From Streptomyces sp. XY006 (lineage in GTDB: Bacteria; Actinomycetota; Actinomycetes; Streptomycetales; Streptomycetaceae): DNA of 64,000 bases. Under the pieces are notes generated by a model. The model did no database searches. It was not told the DNA's origin and was given only the letters and a program-made list of their open reading frames with translations. Below are positions 7,751 through 16,887 of the stretch, piece after piece. Location of the stretch: positions 1 to 64,000 of the forward strand of contig NZ_NOKT01000006.1 in NCBI RefSeq assembly GCF_002237655.1. Reading direction: 5' to 3'. The number at the start of each line of letters is the position of its first letter. Positions within the stretch are counted from its first letter, which is position 1. Made by a program: the position numbers and the translations under genes.

Positions 7751-8015
7751 AACTACAGGAAACAGGCATCGGGCTCCGATCGAGAGCGCGGCCCATGGCT
7801 GATGATCAGACGTGCGCGGCAGGATGCCTCGCCATCCGGTCGGCGGAAGGCGCATTCCGGGCCCGGCGCGCCCGGGCTGGGACCCCTCACCCGGTGCGCC
7901 GCTCGGGCTGTCCCCCGGCACGGCCCACGGGCCTGCTCGTCCCGCCGCGGGTTCGTCCTCTCCGGACAGGCGTCGTGAGTCATCCAGGTCCGCACAGCGG
8001 TGTTATCAAGGGTGT

Positions 8016-10817
8016 ATGGAGGGACATCTCAGCCGATTGCGGACCTCACGTCCTCCGCCCGCCAGTGGCCGGCGGCGGCGCCTGTCCGTACTGAGCCCGC
8101 GGACCGCGGCGGGGCAGGTGTTCCTCCTCCAGAGCGTGATCGTGGTGCTGCTGGTGGTGGCCGCGGTGGCGAGCATCATCCTGCAGGCGGGGCGCGACGC
8201 GGTACGGCAGGGACGTCGTGAGTCGGTGGTGGCGGCCGAGTCGTTCGCCAACTCCCCCGGTGTGAGCCTGGCGCTGCGCAGCCCGGACCCGACCGCCGTG
8301 CTGCAACCGCGAGCCGAGGAGGCGCGCAAGCGGGCGGGCGTGGACTTCATCGTCGTCATGAACACGGACGGCATTCGGTACACGTATCCCTACCCCTCGG
8401 AGATCGGGAAGAAGTTCGTCGGGACCATCGAACCGGCGCTCGAAGGCCGTACCGTCGTCGAACAGGCGGGCGGTCCGCCTCTGCCGACGGGCGAGGGGAC
8501 GGCCATCCAGGCGGTTGTCCCGGTGACCGACGCGCGCGGCCGGATCGTCGGCCTGGTCTCCGCGGGGATCACCGTCACGAACGTGTCGCGACTGTGGGTG
8601 CCGCAGCTGCCGATCGTCCTGGGCGTCGGCGCGATCACGCTGGTGCTGGCCGCGGCGGGGACGACCGCGGTGTCCCGGCGACTGCTGCGGCAGACCCATG
8701 GGCTGGCCCCCACGGAGCTGGCGCGCCTGTACGAGCACCACCAGGCCGTGCTCCACGCGGTGCGCGAGGGGGTACTGATCACCGGCGAGGACGGACGGCT
8801 GCTGCTGGTCAACGAAGAGGCGAAGCGGCTGCTGGGTCTGCCGGCAGACGTGCAGGGGCGGCATGTGCAGGAGCTGGGGCTTCCCGAGCAGATGGCGCGC
8901 GTGCTCGCATCCCCGGAGAAGGTCACCGACCAGGTGTACCTCGCTCACGACCGGTTGCTGGCGGTGAACAAGCGGCCCACGTTCCCGGAGGCCGAGCATG
9001 CGGGCAGCGTGGTGACGTTGCGGGACACCACAGAGCTGGCGGTGGTGACGGGGCGGGCCGAGGGGGCGCTGGGGCAGCTGAAACTGCTGTACGAGGCGGG
9101 GATGCGGATCGGGACGACGCTGGATGTGGAGCGCACGGCCCAGGAACTGGCCGACGTGGCGGTGCCCCGGTTCGCCGACGTCGTCGCGGTGGATCTGCTG
9201 GACTCGGTGGTGCGCGGCGATGAGCCGACGACGGGAGGCTGGCGCCACCTGCTGCGGTCCGCGATCAGCGGAGATCAGCGCATGCTGCCGGTGTACCGGC
9301 TGGGTGAAGTGATCACGTTCTCGCCGGAGACTCCGCAGATGCTGGCCCTGGAACAGGGCCGGGGTGTCCTGGAGGCGGACCTGCGACAGGCCCGCGGCTG
9401 GCAGGAACAGGATCCGGAACGGGCTCGAAGGGCGCTGGAGCTCGGGGTGCGCTCCCTGGTGACCATGCCGCTGCGGGCGCGGGAGGTGCCCCTGGGCCTT
9501 GCGCACTTCTACCGGACGGAGGGCTCACCCGCGTTCGAGCCAGAGGACGTGGCCTTCGCGGAAGAGCTGGGCGCGCGGGCGGCGCTGGCCATCGACAACG
9601 CCCGGAGGTTCACCCGCGAGCACGCCATGACGGTGACGCTGCAGCGCAGTCTGCTGCCGCGGGGCCAGCCGGAGCAGGACGCCCTGGAAGTGGCCTGGCG
9701 GTATCTGCCGTCGGAGGCGGGCGTGGGCGGGGACTGGTTCGACGTCATTCCGCTGCCGGGCGGACGTGTGGCGCTGGTGATGGGCGATGTCGTCGGCCAC
9801 GGGCTGCACGCCTCGGCGACGATGGGGCGGCTGCGCATCGCTGTGCACAACTTCGCCACGCTGGACCTCCCCGTCGACGAAGTCCTCGGGAAGCTGGACG
9901 ATCTGGTCGTCCGCCTGGATGAGGAGGACGACTCCGGTGCTGCCCCCGGCGACGAGAAGGGGGCGGGGTTGACCGGAGCGACATGCCTGTATGCGATCTA
10001 CGACCCGGTGGCGGGGATCTGCACGGTGGCCCGTGCGGGACATCCCGGCCCCGTGGTGGTGAACCCGGACGGGACGCTCGTCTGCCCCGAGGTGCCGGCC
10101 TCGCCCCCGTTCGGCCTCGGGGGCTACCCCTTCGAAACGGCCGACGTGCACCTGGCGGAGGGCTCCCAGCTGATCCTGTACACCGACGGGCTGGTCAAGA
10201 ACGCCGCCCGCGACATCGACACCGGTCTCGAAGGGCTGCGCCGGGCCCTGGGCGGAGCCGGGGCAGGGGAGCGCACTCCGGAGGAGACCTGCCGGGCGGT
10301 GATCGGGGCGTTGAAGCCGGCCTCACTCTCGGACGACATCGCCCTGCTGGCGGCGCGGACCCGGCGGGTCCCGTCCTCGTCGGTGGCCGAGTGGGACGTG
10401 CCCTCGGACACGACGGTGGTGCCCTCGGTGCGGGCCGAGTGCAGGACGGTTCTGAGCGGGTGGGGGCTGGAGGAGACCGCGTTCACCACGGAGCTGATCC
10501 TGAGCGAGCTGGTCACGAACGCGATCCGGTACGGATCACCACCCGTGAAGGTGCGCCTGCTGCGCGGACGCACCCTGATCTGTGAGGTGTCCGACGGCTC
10601 CAGCACCTCTCCGCGACTGCGGCGGGCGGAGACCACCGACGAGGGCGGGCGGGGACTGTTCCTCGTGGCGCAGTTCGCGCTGCGGTGGGGGACGCGGTAC
10701 ACGTCCCGCGGCAAGGTCATCTGGGCGGAGCAGATCCTGCACGACGGCCCACCCGGTCCCGCGGACCACACGCCGGTCGACGTCCTCCTCGAACAGTTCG
10801 GGGATCCCCTGATGTGA
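8016..10817 (+). CDS. Multi-domain sensor SpoIIE phosphatase (Cache-PAS-GAF-PP2C-ATPase)
   Basis: The 933-aa protein is a membrane stress sensor. A transmembrane helix (about 34-56), an extracytoplasmic single-Cache/CitA-like sensor with the DFIVVMNTDGIRYTYP pattern, and a second helix (about 200-225) are followed by PAS (about 240-340) and GAF (about 365-530). The SpoIIE PP2C domain (about 540-765) has GGDWFDV, GDVVGHGL, LILYTDGLVK and SDDIALL. A C-terminal RsbW-like kinase/ATPase domain (about 800-925) has SELVTNAIRYG and GGRGLFLVAQF. The phosphatase and anti-sigma-kinase-like domains in one chain are typical of Streptomyces regulators. Start ATG 8016 has AAGGG just upstream. It is divergent from the smaller phosphatase at 6620-7750. 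Confidence 0.9.
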   Translation: MEGHLSRLRTSRPPPASGRRRRLSVLSPRTAAGQVFLLQSVIVVLLVVAAVASIILQAGRDAVRQGRRESVVAAESFANSPGVSLALRSPDPTAVLQPRAEEARKRAGVDFIVVMNTDGIRYTYPYPSEIGKKFVGTIEPALEGRTVVEQAGGPPLPTGEGTAIQAVVPVTDARGRIVGLVSAGITVTNVSRLWVPQLPIVLGVGAITLVLAAAGTTAVSRRLLRQTHGLAPTELARLYEHHQAVLHAVREGVLITGEDGRLLLVNEEAKRLLGLPADVQGRHVQELGLPEQMARVLASPEKVTDQVYLAHDRLLAVNKRPTFPEAEHAGSVVTLRDTTELAVVTGRAEGALGQLKLLYEAGMRIGTTLDVERTAQELADVAVPRFADVVAVDLLDSVVRGDEPTTGGWRHLLRSAISGDQRMLPVYRLGEVITFSPETPQMLALEQGRGVLEADLRQARGWQEQDPERARRALELGVRSLVTMPLRAREVPLGLAHFYRTEGSPAFEPEDVAFAEELGARAALAIDNARRFTREHAMTVTLQRSLLPRGQPEQDALEVAWRYLPSEAGVGGDWFDVIPLPGGRVALVMGDVVGHGLHASATMGRLRIAVHNFATLDLPVDEVLGKLDDLVVRLDEEDDSGAAPGDEKGAGLTGATCLYAIYDPVAGICTVARAGHPGPVVVNPDGTLVCPEVPASPPFGLGGYPFETADVHLAEGSQLILYTDGLVKNAARDIDTGLEGLRRALGGAGAGERTPEETCRAVIGALKPASLSDDIALLAARTRRVPSSSVAEWDVPSDTTVVPSVRAECRTVLSGWGLEETAFTTELILSELVTNAIRYGSPPVKVRLLRGRTLICEVSDGSSTSPRLRRAETTDEGGRGLFLVAQFALRWGTRYTSRGKVIWAEQILHDGPPGPADHTPVDVLLEQFGDPLM

Positions 10818-11026
10818 GGAGCAGGCACCCGTGTGTCGGTGTCGATGCCACGGCACGATGTGAGTCCGGAGCTGACCGGTTGGCAGCGGGCCCCGGAAGG
10901 CGCTGTGCCTCGTCCAGGACCAGCACGCGGGGCTGCCGTAGCGCGTTCACCAGCCTCAGGCCGGCCTTCCCCGCCCCGCGCGGCAGACTCATCGGACTTG
11001 CCGCCTGACATGCCGAGGGGGCGAGG
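10818..11026. other. Intergenic, no gene seen
   Basis: Short open frames here have no coding character. This is the 3' flank of two converging genes. Confidence 0.5.
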
Positions 11027-11398
11027 TCAGTCCGTGGAGGGCGTCAGAGAGTCCGGCCGGGACAACGTCTCGGACAGCGGCAACCTGCCCCTTGCGGCAA
11101 CGATTCGACGCACCCGCAGTTCGGCTCGTGTCCGCGGGCGGTACTTGGGCTCCTTGCCGCACCCGCAGGCCGATCGCCCTTCGTAGCGCAGCCCTTCACC
11201 CAGCACCGCAGCGACCACAGACCACGCGTGAACATCACGCCTGGGCGGCGGCGCGAAGTCATGACCAGCGCACATGAGGGGCTGAGAACAGTTTGGACAC
11301 ACGTGCTTCCGCTGCGGATGGGCATGCTGCTTGAAGCTGACACGGCACGAAACACACGCGTAGTGCAGCTTGTAGTAGGTCATGGCGTAGAAGCACAC
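11027..11398 (-). CDS. Zinc-ribbon hypothetical protein
   Basis: The 123-aa protein (108 after ATG 11383) carries two CxxC pairs at the N-terminus (CVSCRVSF and CPNCSQPL), a typical zinc ribbon. A central helix DVHAWSVVAAVLGEG is followed by a CGCG motif and a basic tail PKYRPRTRAELRVR. The arrangement resembles a group of small Streptomyces proteins of unknown function with a zinc ribbon and a C-terminal PxxRPRTxxE segment. GTG 11398 and ATG 11383 are both possible starts; neither has a strong ribosome binding site. It is flanked by IS remnants and its role is unknown. Confidence 0.55.
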   Translation of the reverse strand: MCFYAMTYYKLHYACVSCRVSFKQHAHPQRKHVCPNCSQPLMCAGHDFAPPPRRDVHAWSVVAAVLGEGLRYEGRSACGCGKEPKYRPRTRAELRVRRIVAARGRLPLSETLSRPDSLTPSTD

Positions 11399-11475
11399 CG
11401 GGCCACCGTACCGACCAGCCCTTCAGGCAGACCAGCCGTTTCGAGCGACTGACAGTCCGCCATCGGAAACACCGA

Positions 11476-11790
11476 ATGGCTGTCTCCTACCGCACGACCC
11501 TGACCATGCGGCAGCTCGCGCCGCTCCTCGGGGTCTCGCCGGCCACCGTGTGCCGGTGACCCAGCGGCTCGTCCCGCTGCTCGCGCTTGAGCTGGTGGGC
11601 ACGTCCTCACGCAACTAGCGGTTCTCGGCGAACGTGCAGGTCGTCGTGGACGCGGACACGCGCCTGGTCACAAGATCCTCCGCGACTGCCGGCAGCACGG
11701 CGACGGCCTCCATCACGCCGTCCAGGCCGTCGCCCGCATGCACAACCTCGCCCTCGCAGCATGCCCAGACAGGCGCACAGCCCCGCTCAG
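11476..11790 (+). pseudogene. Decayed IS5-family transposase remnant (internal deletion)
   Basis: The plus strand reads YRTTLTMRQLAPLLGVSPAT, the N-terminal helix-turn-helix of an IS5-group transposase, then a stop. NVQVVVDADTRLV follows near 11632-11670, and in another frame KILRDCRQHGDGLHHAVQAV near 11690-11750, which is the family C-terminus. The middle, with most catalytic residues, is deleted and the frame is broken, so it is inactive. Confidence 0.65.
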
Positions 11791-11904
11791 GCTGCCTGTT
11801 CACGGCCTTCTGCAACACGCTTCAAGGGCTGTCCCGTGACTGTGGTTGCGGGACAGCCCGTCAGACGCTCGGGTTTCTCCACCGGTGTCGCTCCCGTCGG
11901 GCAG

Positions 11905-12042
11905 GTCCGGGCAGGACGAGTTGGGGCGGTACTTCCTCGCGGTGGCATCGAGAGTGCGGCGGTGATCGGCCCACCGCCGGCCGCGGACCGGATCAGCCGG
12001 CATCAACGGCCCGATCCGGTCCCACATGGCATCAGTGATCAC
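11905..12042 (-). pseudogene. N-terminal stub of another IS5-type transposase
   Basis: The minus strand starts MITDAMWDRIGPLMPADPVR, then GRRWADHRRTLDA and KYRPNSSCPDLP, the N-terminal region of IS5-type transposases (xWxRIxPLMP, RRWxDHRRxLEAI, WRDLP). Similarity ends about residue 48, after which the frame runs into unrelated sequence. It faces the remnant at 11476-11790, so two different elements have decayed side by side. Confidence 0.65.
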
Positions 12043-12059
12043 TGACCGGACAGACGGTC

Positions 12060-12725
12060 CTAAGAGTGAGGTATCTCAGGCGTACCGCGTCGCCTAAGGT
12101 CTACATGCAGGTCCTCCCTGATGTAGATCTCGATGTACTCGTACAGCCAGGGCAGGTTCGCGAGCTGCGAGAAATGGCGAGTGAGTGCTTCTTTCGTGGT
12201 ACGGGCATCGGTCAGGTTGGCCACCCGCCACAGTGACAGGGGTCGGGAGTCCGTACCGGCCACCGCGTGCTCGACGTGGAAGAGCGGCTGGAGCGTGTCA
12301 GCCTTCACGAGTTCACCGGAATCGTCGACGAGTTGCGTCGCGCCGATGAAGGTGACGCGCTGTTCGGCCGGGTCCAGACGCACCTGCTCAAGGACCAAGC
12401 CGTAGTCGGAGCCGCCGATCCACGGATGCTGCATCGACGCGCGTACGAAAACTTCCACTCCGTCGTCACCGGCCGGCTGCTCGCCCCAGATGCGCACGCT
12501 CCCGGGCTCCATCACCGAGGGCAGATACGGCGCGGGATTGCGGGCTTTGCGTACCTCCATGTCCCAGAGCATGTCGCGGGTCATGGTGAAGGGGGTGGCT
12601 GTCTCGTAGCTGTTCGCGATCACCTCGTTCACATCGAGCGGAGGCAGTGCCGAGTGTGTGTAGGCCGGGTCGTTCCACACGCGCTCGAATTCCGCTACGT
12701 GATCGAGTAAGCCGCTCTGCTCCAT
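12060..12725 (-). CDS. Hypothetical protein, 221 aa
   Basis: I do not recognise this family. The sequence has normal coding character: mixed alpha/beta composition, many aromatic residues, no signal peptide or membrane helix. Notable segments are FTMTRDMLWDMEVRKARNPA, RIWGEQPAGDDGVEVFVRAS and a C-terminal helix HFSQLANLPWLYEYIEIYIR. ATG 12725 is preceded by GGAGAAG in AGGAGGAGAAGATG-like context. It begins 18 bp from the transposase stub and may have arrived with mobile DNA. No close partner gene is visible. Confidence 0.7.
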   Translation of the reverse strand: MEQSGLLDHVAEFERVWNDPAYTHSALPPLDVNEVIANSYETATPFTMTRDMLWDMEVRKARNPAPYLPSVMEPGSVRIWGEQPAGDDGVEVFVRASMQHPWIGGSDYGLVLEQVRLDPAEQRVTFIGATQLVDDSGELVKADTLQPLFHVEHAVAGTDSRPLSLWRVANLTDARTTKEALTRHFSQLANLPWLYEYIEIYIREDLHVDLRRRGTPEIPHS

Positions 12726-13075
12726 CTTCTCCTCCTGCGCATGTCAGGCACGGGCCGAAGGGGCCGGTGAGAGTGCCGCGCTCGCCTTGGTTCTTATGAT
12801 GGAACAGTTCCGCGCCCGGGCGGGCGTGGGCAAGGATCACTTCGGTCAAGTTTCGATGCGCACCCCAACGACCGTTGCTTCACGGGTTATTGAGCCGTTT
12901 CGACCTCATGCTGATGTGTGGTGAAGGACGAGGAGGGTCCTCACGAGGTCGGTGCTGCAGCGGGCTTCCGCAACAAGTGCCTGCCTGGTGTTGTGCCGTC
13001 GCTTTCACCGCTTGAGGCGACGGCCCCCGAACGGGACGGTGTGAGCGTCGATGCCAGCGGTGAGAGGATCACGGA
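12726..13075. other. Intergenic region, no gene recognised
   Basis: This 350-bp stretch separates divergent genes at 12725 and 13076. It holds the promoters of both but I see no clear operator, hairpin or conserved frame. Confidence 0.5.
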
Positions 13076-13498
13076 GTGCCTCTGCCTCAGCCTGATGATC
13101 TGACCTCACTGGTGCTGCGTACCGACTTCGGTGACGACAGAGCCTGGGACGCGGTTCGAGCCGCCCTCGACGCGGCTGGCGAGTACCCGCACGCCACGTA
13201 TGTCAGCGAGCCTCGCTTCACCGACGTGGAGGTCCAGGTATTGCTGGATGAAGAGGCTGCTGCCGATGAGGACGCCCAGATCATCCACGTCTTTCTGGCG
13301 GACGCGACCACGTTGAGAGAACCGGGTCATCCGCTTCTCGCCGTGGATCTCTCGGACGAGCCCGGGCGGACGTTCAGGCTTCCTGCGCGGTGGTTTCCTG
13401 ACGTCTCGGCCAACCTCAGCATCGCCAACATGGACTTTGCCGAGTTCGCCGACGCCACTGATGGATCAGGAACCTTCCGCGGCTTCGAGGAAGGCTGA
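13076..13498 (+). CDS. DUF6924-like hypothetical protein
   Basis: The 140-aa acidic protein has the pattern LVLRTDFGDDRAWDAVRAAL near the start, a central VEVQVLLDEEAAADEDAQII segment, and LLAVDLSDEPGRTFRLPARW followed by SANLSIANMDFAEFA. This arrangement is that of small actinobacterial proteins grouped as DUF6924; their function is unknown. The start is GTG 13076 with GAGAGG about 10 bases upstream. It stands alone between divergent and degenerate sequence, with no operon partner. Confidence 0.75.
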   Translation: MPLPQPDDLTSLVLRTDFGDDRAWDAVRAALDAAGEYPHATYVSEPRFTDVEVQVLLDEEAAADEDAQIIHVFLADATTLREPGHPLLAVDLSDEPGRTFRLPARWFPDVSANLSIANMDFAEFADATDGSGTFRGFEEG

Positions 13499-13967
13499 CA
13501 CCTGACCATCGAGGCCTGTCCGGGCGACACACGCGTCGCGCCCATCCGGCATGGCTGTGTGCCCACGCCGCCGCTATCCCGCCACCAGGTGGCAGAGCTT
13601 GCCCGAGTGCTCAGTCAGGAACCGCAGGGCGTGCGGCGCACACGGCGCCTGCCGCTCGCGAACGAGAGCCCTGGCCGTGGGGCTCACGCTTGCGCTGTCC
13701 GCGCTTGTGTCCTCGGGCTCCGCTGGTGCGGCTGATCAGTAGGAGTGGGCGGCGAAGGGTGGTTCGTACATCGGCGGCGGATCGGTCGGAGCCTCGCAGC
13801 CCCCGCTCGGCGATGCGTCGCGGGACGGCTGCGGCCGTATCTCCGACTCCTGCCCCGGCGTTGTCGGTCGGGAGCTCCGCTGTCTCGCCGAGAGGAGATG
13901 GGCCATCAACTCCTGATATCCCTGAAGACGCCTTCGCGAGTGCCGGCTCAAGGGTGCTGTGCCGCGG
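13499..13967. other. Gene-poor stretch with a possible broken secreted-protein gene
   Basis: Near 13660-13740 the plus strand encodes a signal-peptide-like segment (RALAVGLTLALSALVSSGSA then GAADQ) that ends at a TAG. The same frame then continues as EWAAKGGSYIGGGSVGASQP with several Cys up to a TGA near 13916. This could be a small secreted-protein gene broken by a nonsense change, or chance. Nothing else in the stretch looks coding. Confidence 0.3.
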
Positions 13968-14534
13968 TCAGTCCTCACGCGTTTCGAGCAGACTGCTCAC
14001 CAGCTGTCGGGCGTAGGGGGTTTCCAGTCCTTCCGGGCGGAAGAGGATGCGGTACATCATCGGGGCGACAACCTTGTCGATCACCGTCTCGACATCGGGT
14101 GTCGTCTCCCCCCGCGCCCGTGCCCGGGTAAGGACGGCGTCGATCTGCTCGGCGGCGTAGGCCGAACACTGGCCCGCGTTGGTGCCGTCAGGGTCTCCGA
14201 GCAGGGCATCGCGGATGTAGACGCGGCCCGGAGGGGAGGACATCTCCTCAAGGAACTCCTCGGCCCACGCGGTCAGGTCCGCGGAGAGGTCCCCGTGGTC
14301 CGCCGGAGGTGCTTCCGGCCGCAGGCGTTCCACCGCCACGTCCGAAAGCAGTTCCCGAAGGTCGCCCCAGCGGCGGTACACGGTCGAGGGGGTGACGCCC
14401 GCGCGAGCGGCGACCAGTGGCACGGTCAGGGCGTCTCGGCCCAGCTCGGCGGTGAGTTCGCGCACGGCGCCGTGCACCGCCTGCTGGACCCGGGCGCTGC
14501 GCCCACCGGGACGCAGCATCGGCTTTCGACTCAT
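13968..14534 (-). CDS. TetR-family regulator
   Basis: The 188-aa protein has an N-terminal TetR helix-turn-helix (LTAELGRDALTVPLVAARAG, then VTPSTVYRRWGDLRELL, residues 25-65) and a C-terminal ligand/dimer domain with VYIRDALLGDP and YRILFRPEGLETPYARQLV. It is divergent from the creatininase-family gene, and a perfect 25-bp palindrome lies between them at 14588-14612. Autorepression and control of the neighbouring hydrolase genes is the simplest inference. The start is the ATG at 14534. Confidence 0.88.
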   Translation of the reverse strand: MSRKPMLRPGGRSARVQQAVHGAVRELTAELGRDALTVPLVAARAGVTPSTVYRRWGDLRELLSDVAVERLRPEAPPADHGDLSADLTAWAEEFLEEMSSPPGRVYIRDALLGDPDGTNAGQCSAYAAEQIDAVLTRARARGETTPDVETVIDKVVAPMMYRILFRPEGLETPYARQLVSSLLETRED

Positions 14535-14587
14535 GCAGCCACCTTAAGGCAAAGCCGTTGCGTCTAGCCGAGATCCGCCGTAGCCTC

Positions 14588-14612
14588 ACTAAAGCTAAGA
14601 CTTAGCTTTAGT
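14588..14612. promoter_or_regulatory. TetR operator: perfect 12-bp inverted repeat
   Basis: ACTAAAGCTAAG, one central A, then CTTAGCTTTAGT. It is AT-rich against the GC-rich background and sits 53 bp before the TetR start and 46 bp before the creatininase start. Related half-sites (AAGGCTAA, TAGCTTTAAG) occur at 17103-17170 before the amidase operon. Confidence 0.75.
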
Positions 14613-14657
14613 TTCCGCTCGTGTCCTTGTTGCGACCGCCGAGAAAGGCTCCCCGTC

Positions 14658-15440
14658 GTGCCGAACGCCCCCGAGAGCGGTGAACACCGCTGGAACCATC
14701 TGACCGCGCCCGCACTGCGGCATCTGGCCGCCCAGGACGCGGCCGTGCTGCTGCCGGTCGGTTCGACCGAGCAGCACGGCGCGCACCTGCCGACCGGCGT
14801 GGACGACTTCCTCGCTGCCGAGGTCTGCCGTCGAGCCGCCGCCCTGGCCGCACCCATGCCGGTCGTGGTCGCGCCGTCCGTGTGGTGCGGCTTGGCCGAA
14901 CACCACATGCCGCTGGGCGGCACCCTGACCCTGTCCCTGTCCACGCTGCACGCGCTGTTGCGGGACGTGTGCCGGTCCATCCTGCGGGCCGGGTTCCGCC
15001 GCGTGCTGCTCGTCAACGGGCATGGCGGCAACGTCACGGCCCTCAACGCCCTCGTCAACGAACTGACCGCAGAGCTGTCCGCGCCCCTGGCCGTGACCAG
15101 CTACTTCACCGCCGGCCGGGCGGCGATCGCCGGCGTTCTCGAGACGCAGGAGTCCCTCATGCACGCCTGCGAGGGGGAGACGTCGATGGCGCTCGCCGCC
15201 TTCCCCTCCCTGGTCCGCGAGGAGGAACTGCCGCAGGCGGTCGGACCGGAGATCTCTCTGCAGTCGGAAGACGCCTCCCCGGTGTACCGGTCCGTGCCGT
15301 TCGACACCCTCGCGCCGAGCGGCATCGCGGGCGACGCGCGGGGCGCGACCGCGGCCAAGGGCGAGCGCATGCTCGACGGCTGCGCGCGGGCACTGGCGGA
15401 TCTGCTCCGCGCCGGCGTGTGGCCGGACGACGCCCGCTGA
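14658..15440 (+). CDS. Creatininase-family amidohydrolase
   Basis: The 260-aa protein is a metal-dependent cyclic-amide hydrolase of the creatininase fold. Ligand motifs are present: Glu38 and His40 in GSTEQHGAHLP, Asp49/50 in GVDDFLA, NGHGGN near residue 120, and the distal Glu in HACEGETSMA. Family members open creatinine, act on mycofactocin or riboflavin intermediates, or cleave other cyclic amides, so the substrate is open. The start is GTG 14658. Given the TetR operator upstream and an amidase/DUF4089 pair downstream, a role in breakdown of a nitrogen heterocycle or amide is a reasonable inference. Confidence 0.85.
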   Translation: MPNAPESGEHRWNHLTAPALRHLAAQDAAVLLPVGSTEQHGAHLPTGVDDFLAAEVCRRAAALAAPMPVVVAPSVWCGLAEHHMPLGGTLTLSLSTLHALLRDVCRSILRAGFRRVLLVNGHGGNVTALNALVNELTAELSAPLAVTSYFTAGRAAIAGVLETQESLMHACEGETSMALAAFPSLVREEELPQAVGPEISLQSEDASPVYRSVPFDTLAPSGIAGDARGATAAKGERMLDGCARALADLLRAGVWPDDAR

Positions 15441-15449
15441 GCCGAGCAC

Positions 15450-15488
15450 CGGGTGCCGCCCCCTCCCCCGACGGCCGGGCGGCACCCG
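15450..15488. terminator. Bidirectional terminator hairpin
   Basis: CGGGTGCCGCCC (15450-15461) and GGGCGGCACCCG (15477-15488) pair perfectly with a 15-base loop. It lies between the convergent creatininase and amidase genes. Confidence 0.7.
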
Positions 15489-15492
15489 TGCA

Positions 15493-16887
15493 TCAGGCGG
15501 CCGGCGACAACTCCCGTGCCGGCCGGGCCATCTCGTAGGCGTGCCCCGCACGCAGCAGGACTGGCTCGGCGAGCGGCCGTCCGAGGAGCTGCATGCCGAT
15601 CGGCAGCCCTGCCCGGTCCCGGCCGACCGGGATCGACAGCGAGGGAACGCCGGTGATGTTGGCCGGAGCGGACAGGCGTACGTAGGCGTCGGAGACGCTT
15701 TCGACGGTACCGTCCGGCCAGGTGACCGTTTCCTGGCCGGCCGGTACGGCGGTCAGCGGGACGGTGGGTGCGGCGATCACGTCGACGTCCGTCATCATGC
15801 GCGTCCATTCCCGGCGCATCAGGGTGCGGGCCCGCTGGGCGCGCAGATAGTCCCCGGCGGACATGAGCGCACCAGCCTCCAGCAGGATGCGCACGTCCGC
15901 TCCGTACAGGTCCGGGGCCGCATGCAGGGTGCGCTCGTGATAGGCGGTGGCCTCAGGGACCATCAGGCCCCACTGGACGGCCTGGATGTACCGCGTCATG
16001 GGGATCTCGATGTCGACCGGTCGGGCACCCAGGTCCCGCAGCTGTTCGATCGCCCCCCGTACCGCCGACTCCACTTCCGGGTCGACGTGTTCGAAGTAGT
16101 AGTTGACGGGGACGCCCACCCGCAGGCCGGCCAGGTCGGTTCCGCCTGTGGGCCGGTAGTCGAGATGGGTGACGGCGTCCAGGCCGGCCGGGTCGCGCGG
16201 GTCGTGGCCGACGAGCGCGGCGAGGACCAGTCCGGCGTCCTCCACCGTGCGCGTGATCGGGCCGACGTGGTCCAGCGACCAGGCCAGTGAGGTCACCCCG
16301 TGCAGGGGGACCAGGCCGTACGTCGGTTTCAACCCGACGACCCCGTTGAGCGCGGAGGGGACCCGGATGGAGCCGCCGGTGTCGGTGCCCAGGGCGAAGG
16401 TCGCCGTCCCGGCCGCGACGGCCACGGCGGATCCGCCGCTGGAGCCGCCGGCGACGCGGTCCGGGTTCCAGGCGTTGCGGGTCTGCGGGGTGGTCAGGCC
16501 GTACGCGAACTCGTGGGTGTGCGTCTTGCCGACCAGAACCGCCCCCGCCGCCGCGAGCCGGGCCGCGACCGTGCTGTCGCGGGGGGCACGATGGCCGGCC
16601 CGGACGCGGGAACTGGCGGTGGTGGCCGTGTCGGCGACATCGATGAGGTCCTTCAGCCCCATCGGCACACCGTGCAGCGGACCGAGCAACCGGCCCTCGG
16701 TCTGGGCGCGCTCGGCGGCGCGGGCCGCCTGGCGGGCCCGGCCGGCCGTCACGGTGACATAGGCGCCCAGCCGCGGTTCAACCCTCTCCATGCGCTCCAG
16801 TACCGAGTCGACCAGTTCCACGGGCGACAGGCGCCGAGCACGGATCTCCTCGGCGGCCGAGGAAAGTGACAACTCATACGGCTGCAT
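15493..16887 (-). CDS. Amidase-signature hydrolase, AtzE-like
   Basis: The 464-aa enzyme has the complete Ser-cisSer-Lys triad: Lys79 in GLKDLIDV, Ser149 in AGGSSGGSA and nucleophile Ser173 in GTDTGGSIR. Spacing matches characterised members (24 residues between the serines). ATG 16887 is chosen because AGGAGGAG lies 6-7 bases upstream and MQPYELS begins the domain. Its start lies 14 bp inside the end of the DUF4089 gene, so the two are translationally coupled. In cyanuric-acid degraders the same pair, AtzE (1-carboxybiuret hydrolase) with the small AtzG, forms one complex; that knowledge suggests a urea- or biuret-like substrate, but the substrate cannot be fixed from sequence. Confidence 0.88.
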   Translation of the reverse strand: MQPYELSLSSAAEEIRARRLSPVELVDSVLERMERVEPRLGAYVTVTAGRARQAARAAERAQTEGRLLGPLHGVPMGLKDLIDVADTATTASSRVRAGHRAPRDSTVAARLAAAGAVLVGKTHTHEFAYGLTTPQTRNAWNPDRVAGGSSGGSAVAVAAGTATFALGTDTGGSIRVPSALNGVVGLKPTYGLVPLHGVTSLAWSLDHVGPITRTVEDAGLVLAALVGHDPRDPAGLDAVTHLDYRPTGGTDLAGLRVGVPVNYYFEHVDPEVESAVRGAIEQLRDLGARPVDIEIPMTRYIQAVQWGLMVPEATAYHERTLHAAPDLYGADVRILLEAGALMSAGDYLRAQRARTLMRREWTRMMTDVDVIAAPTVPLTAVPAGQETVTWPDGTVESVSDAYVRLSAPANITGVPSLSIPVGRDRAGLPIGMQLLGRPLAEPVLLRAGHAYEMARPARELSPAA

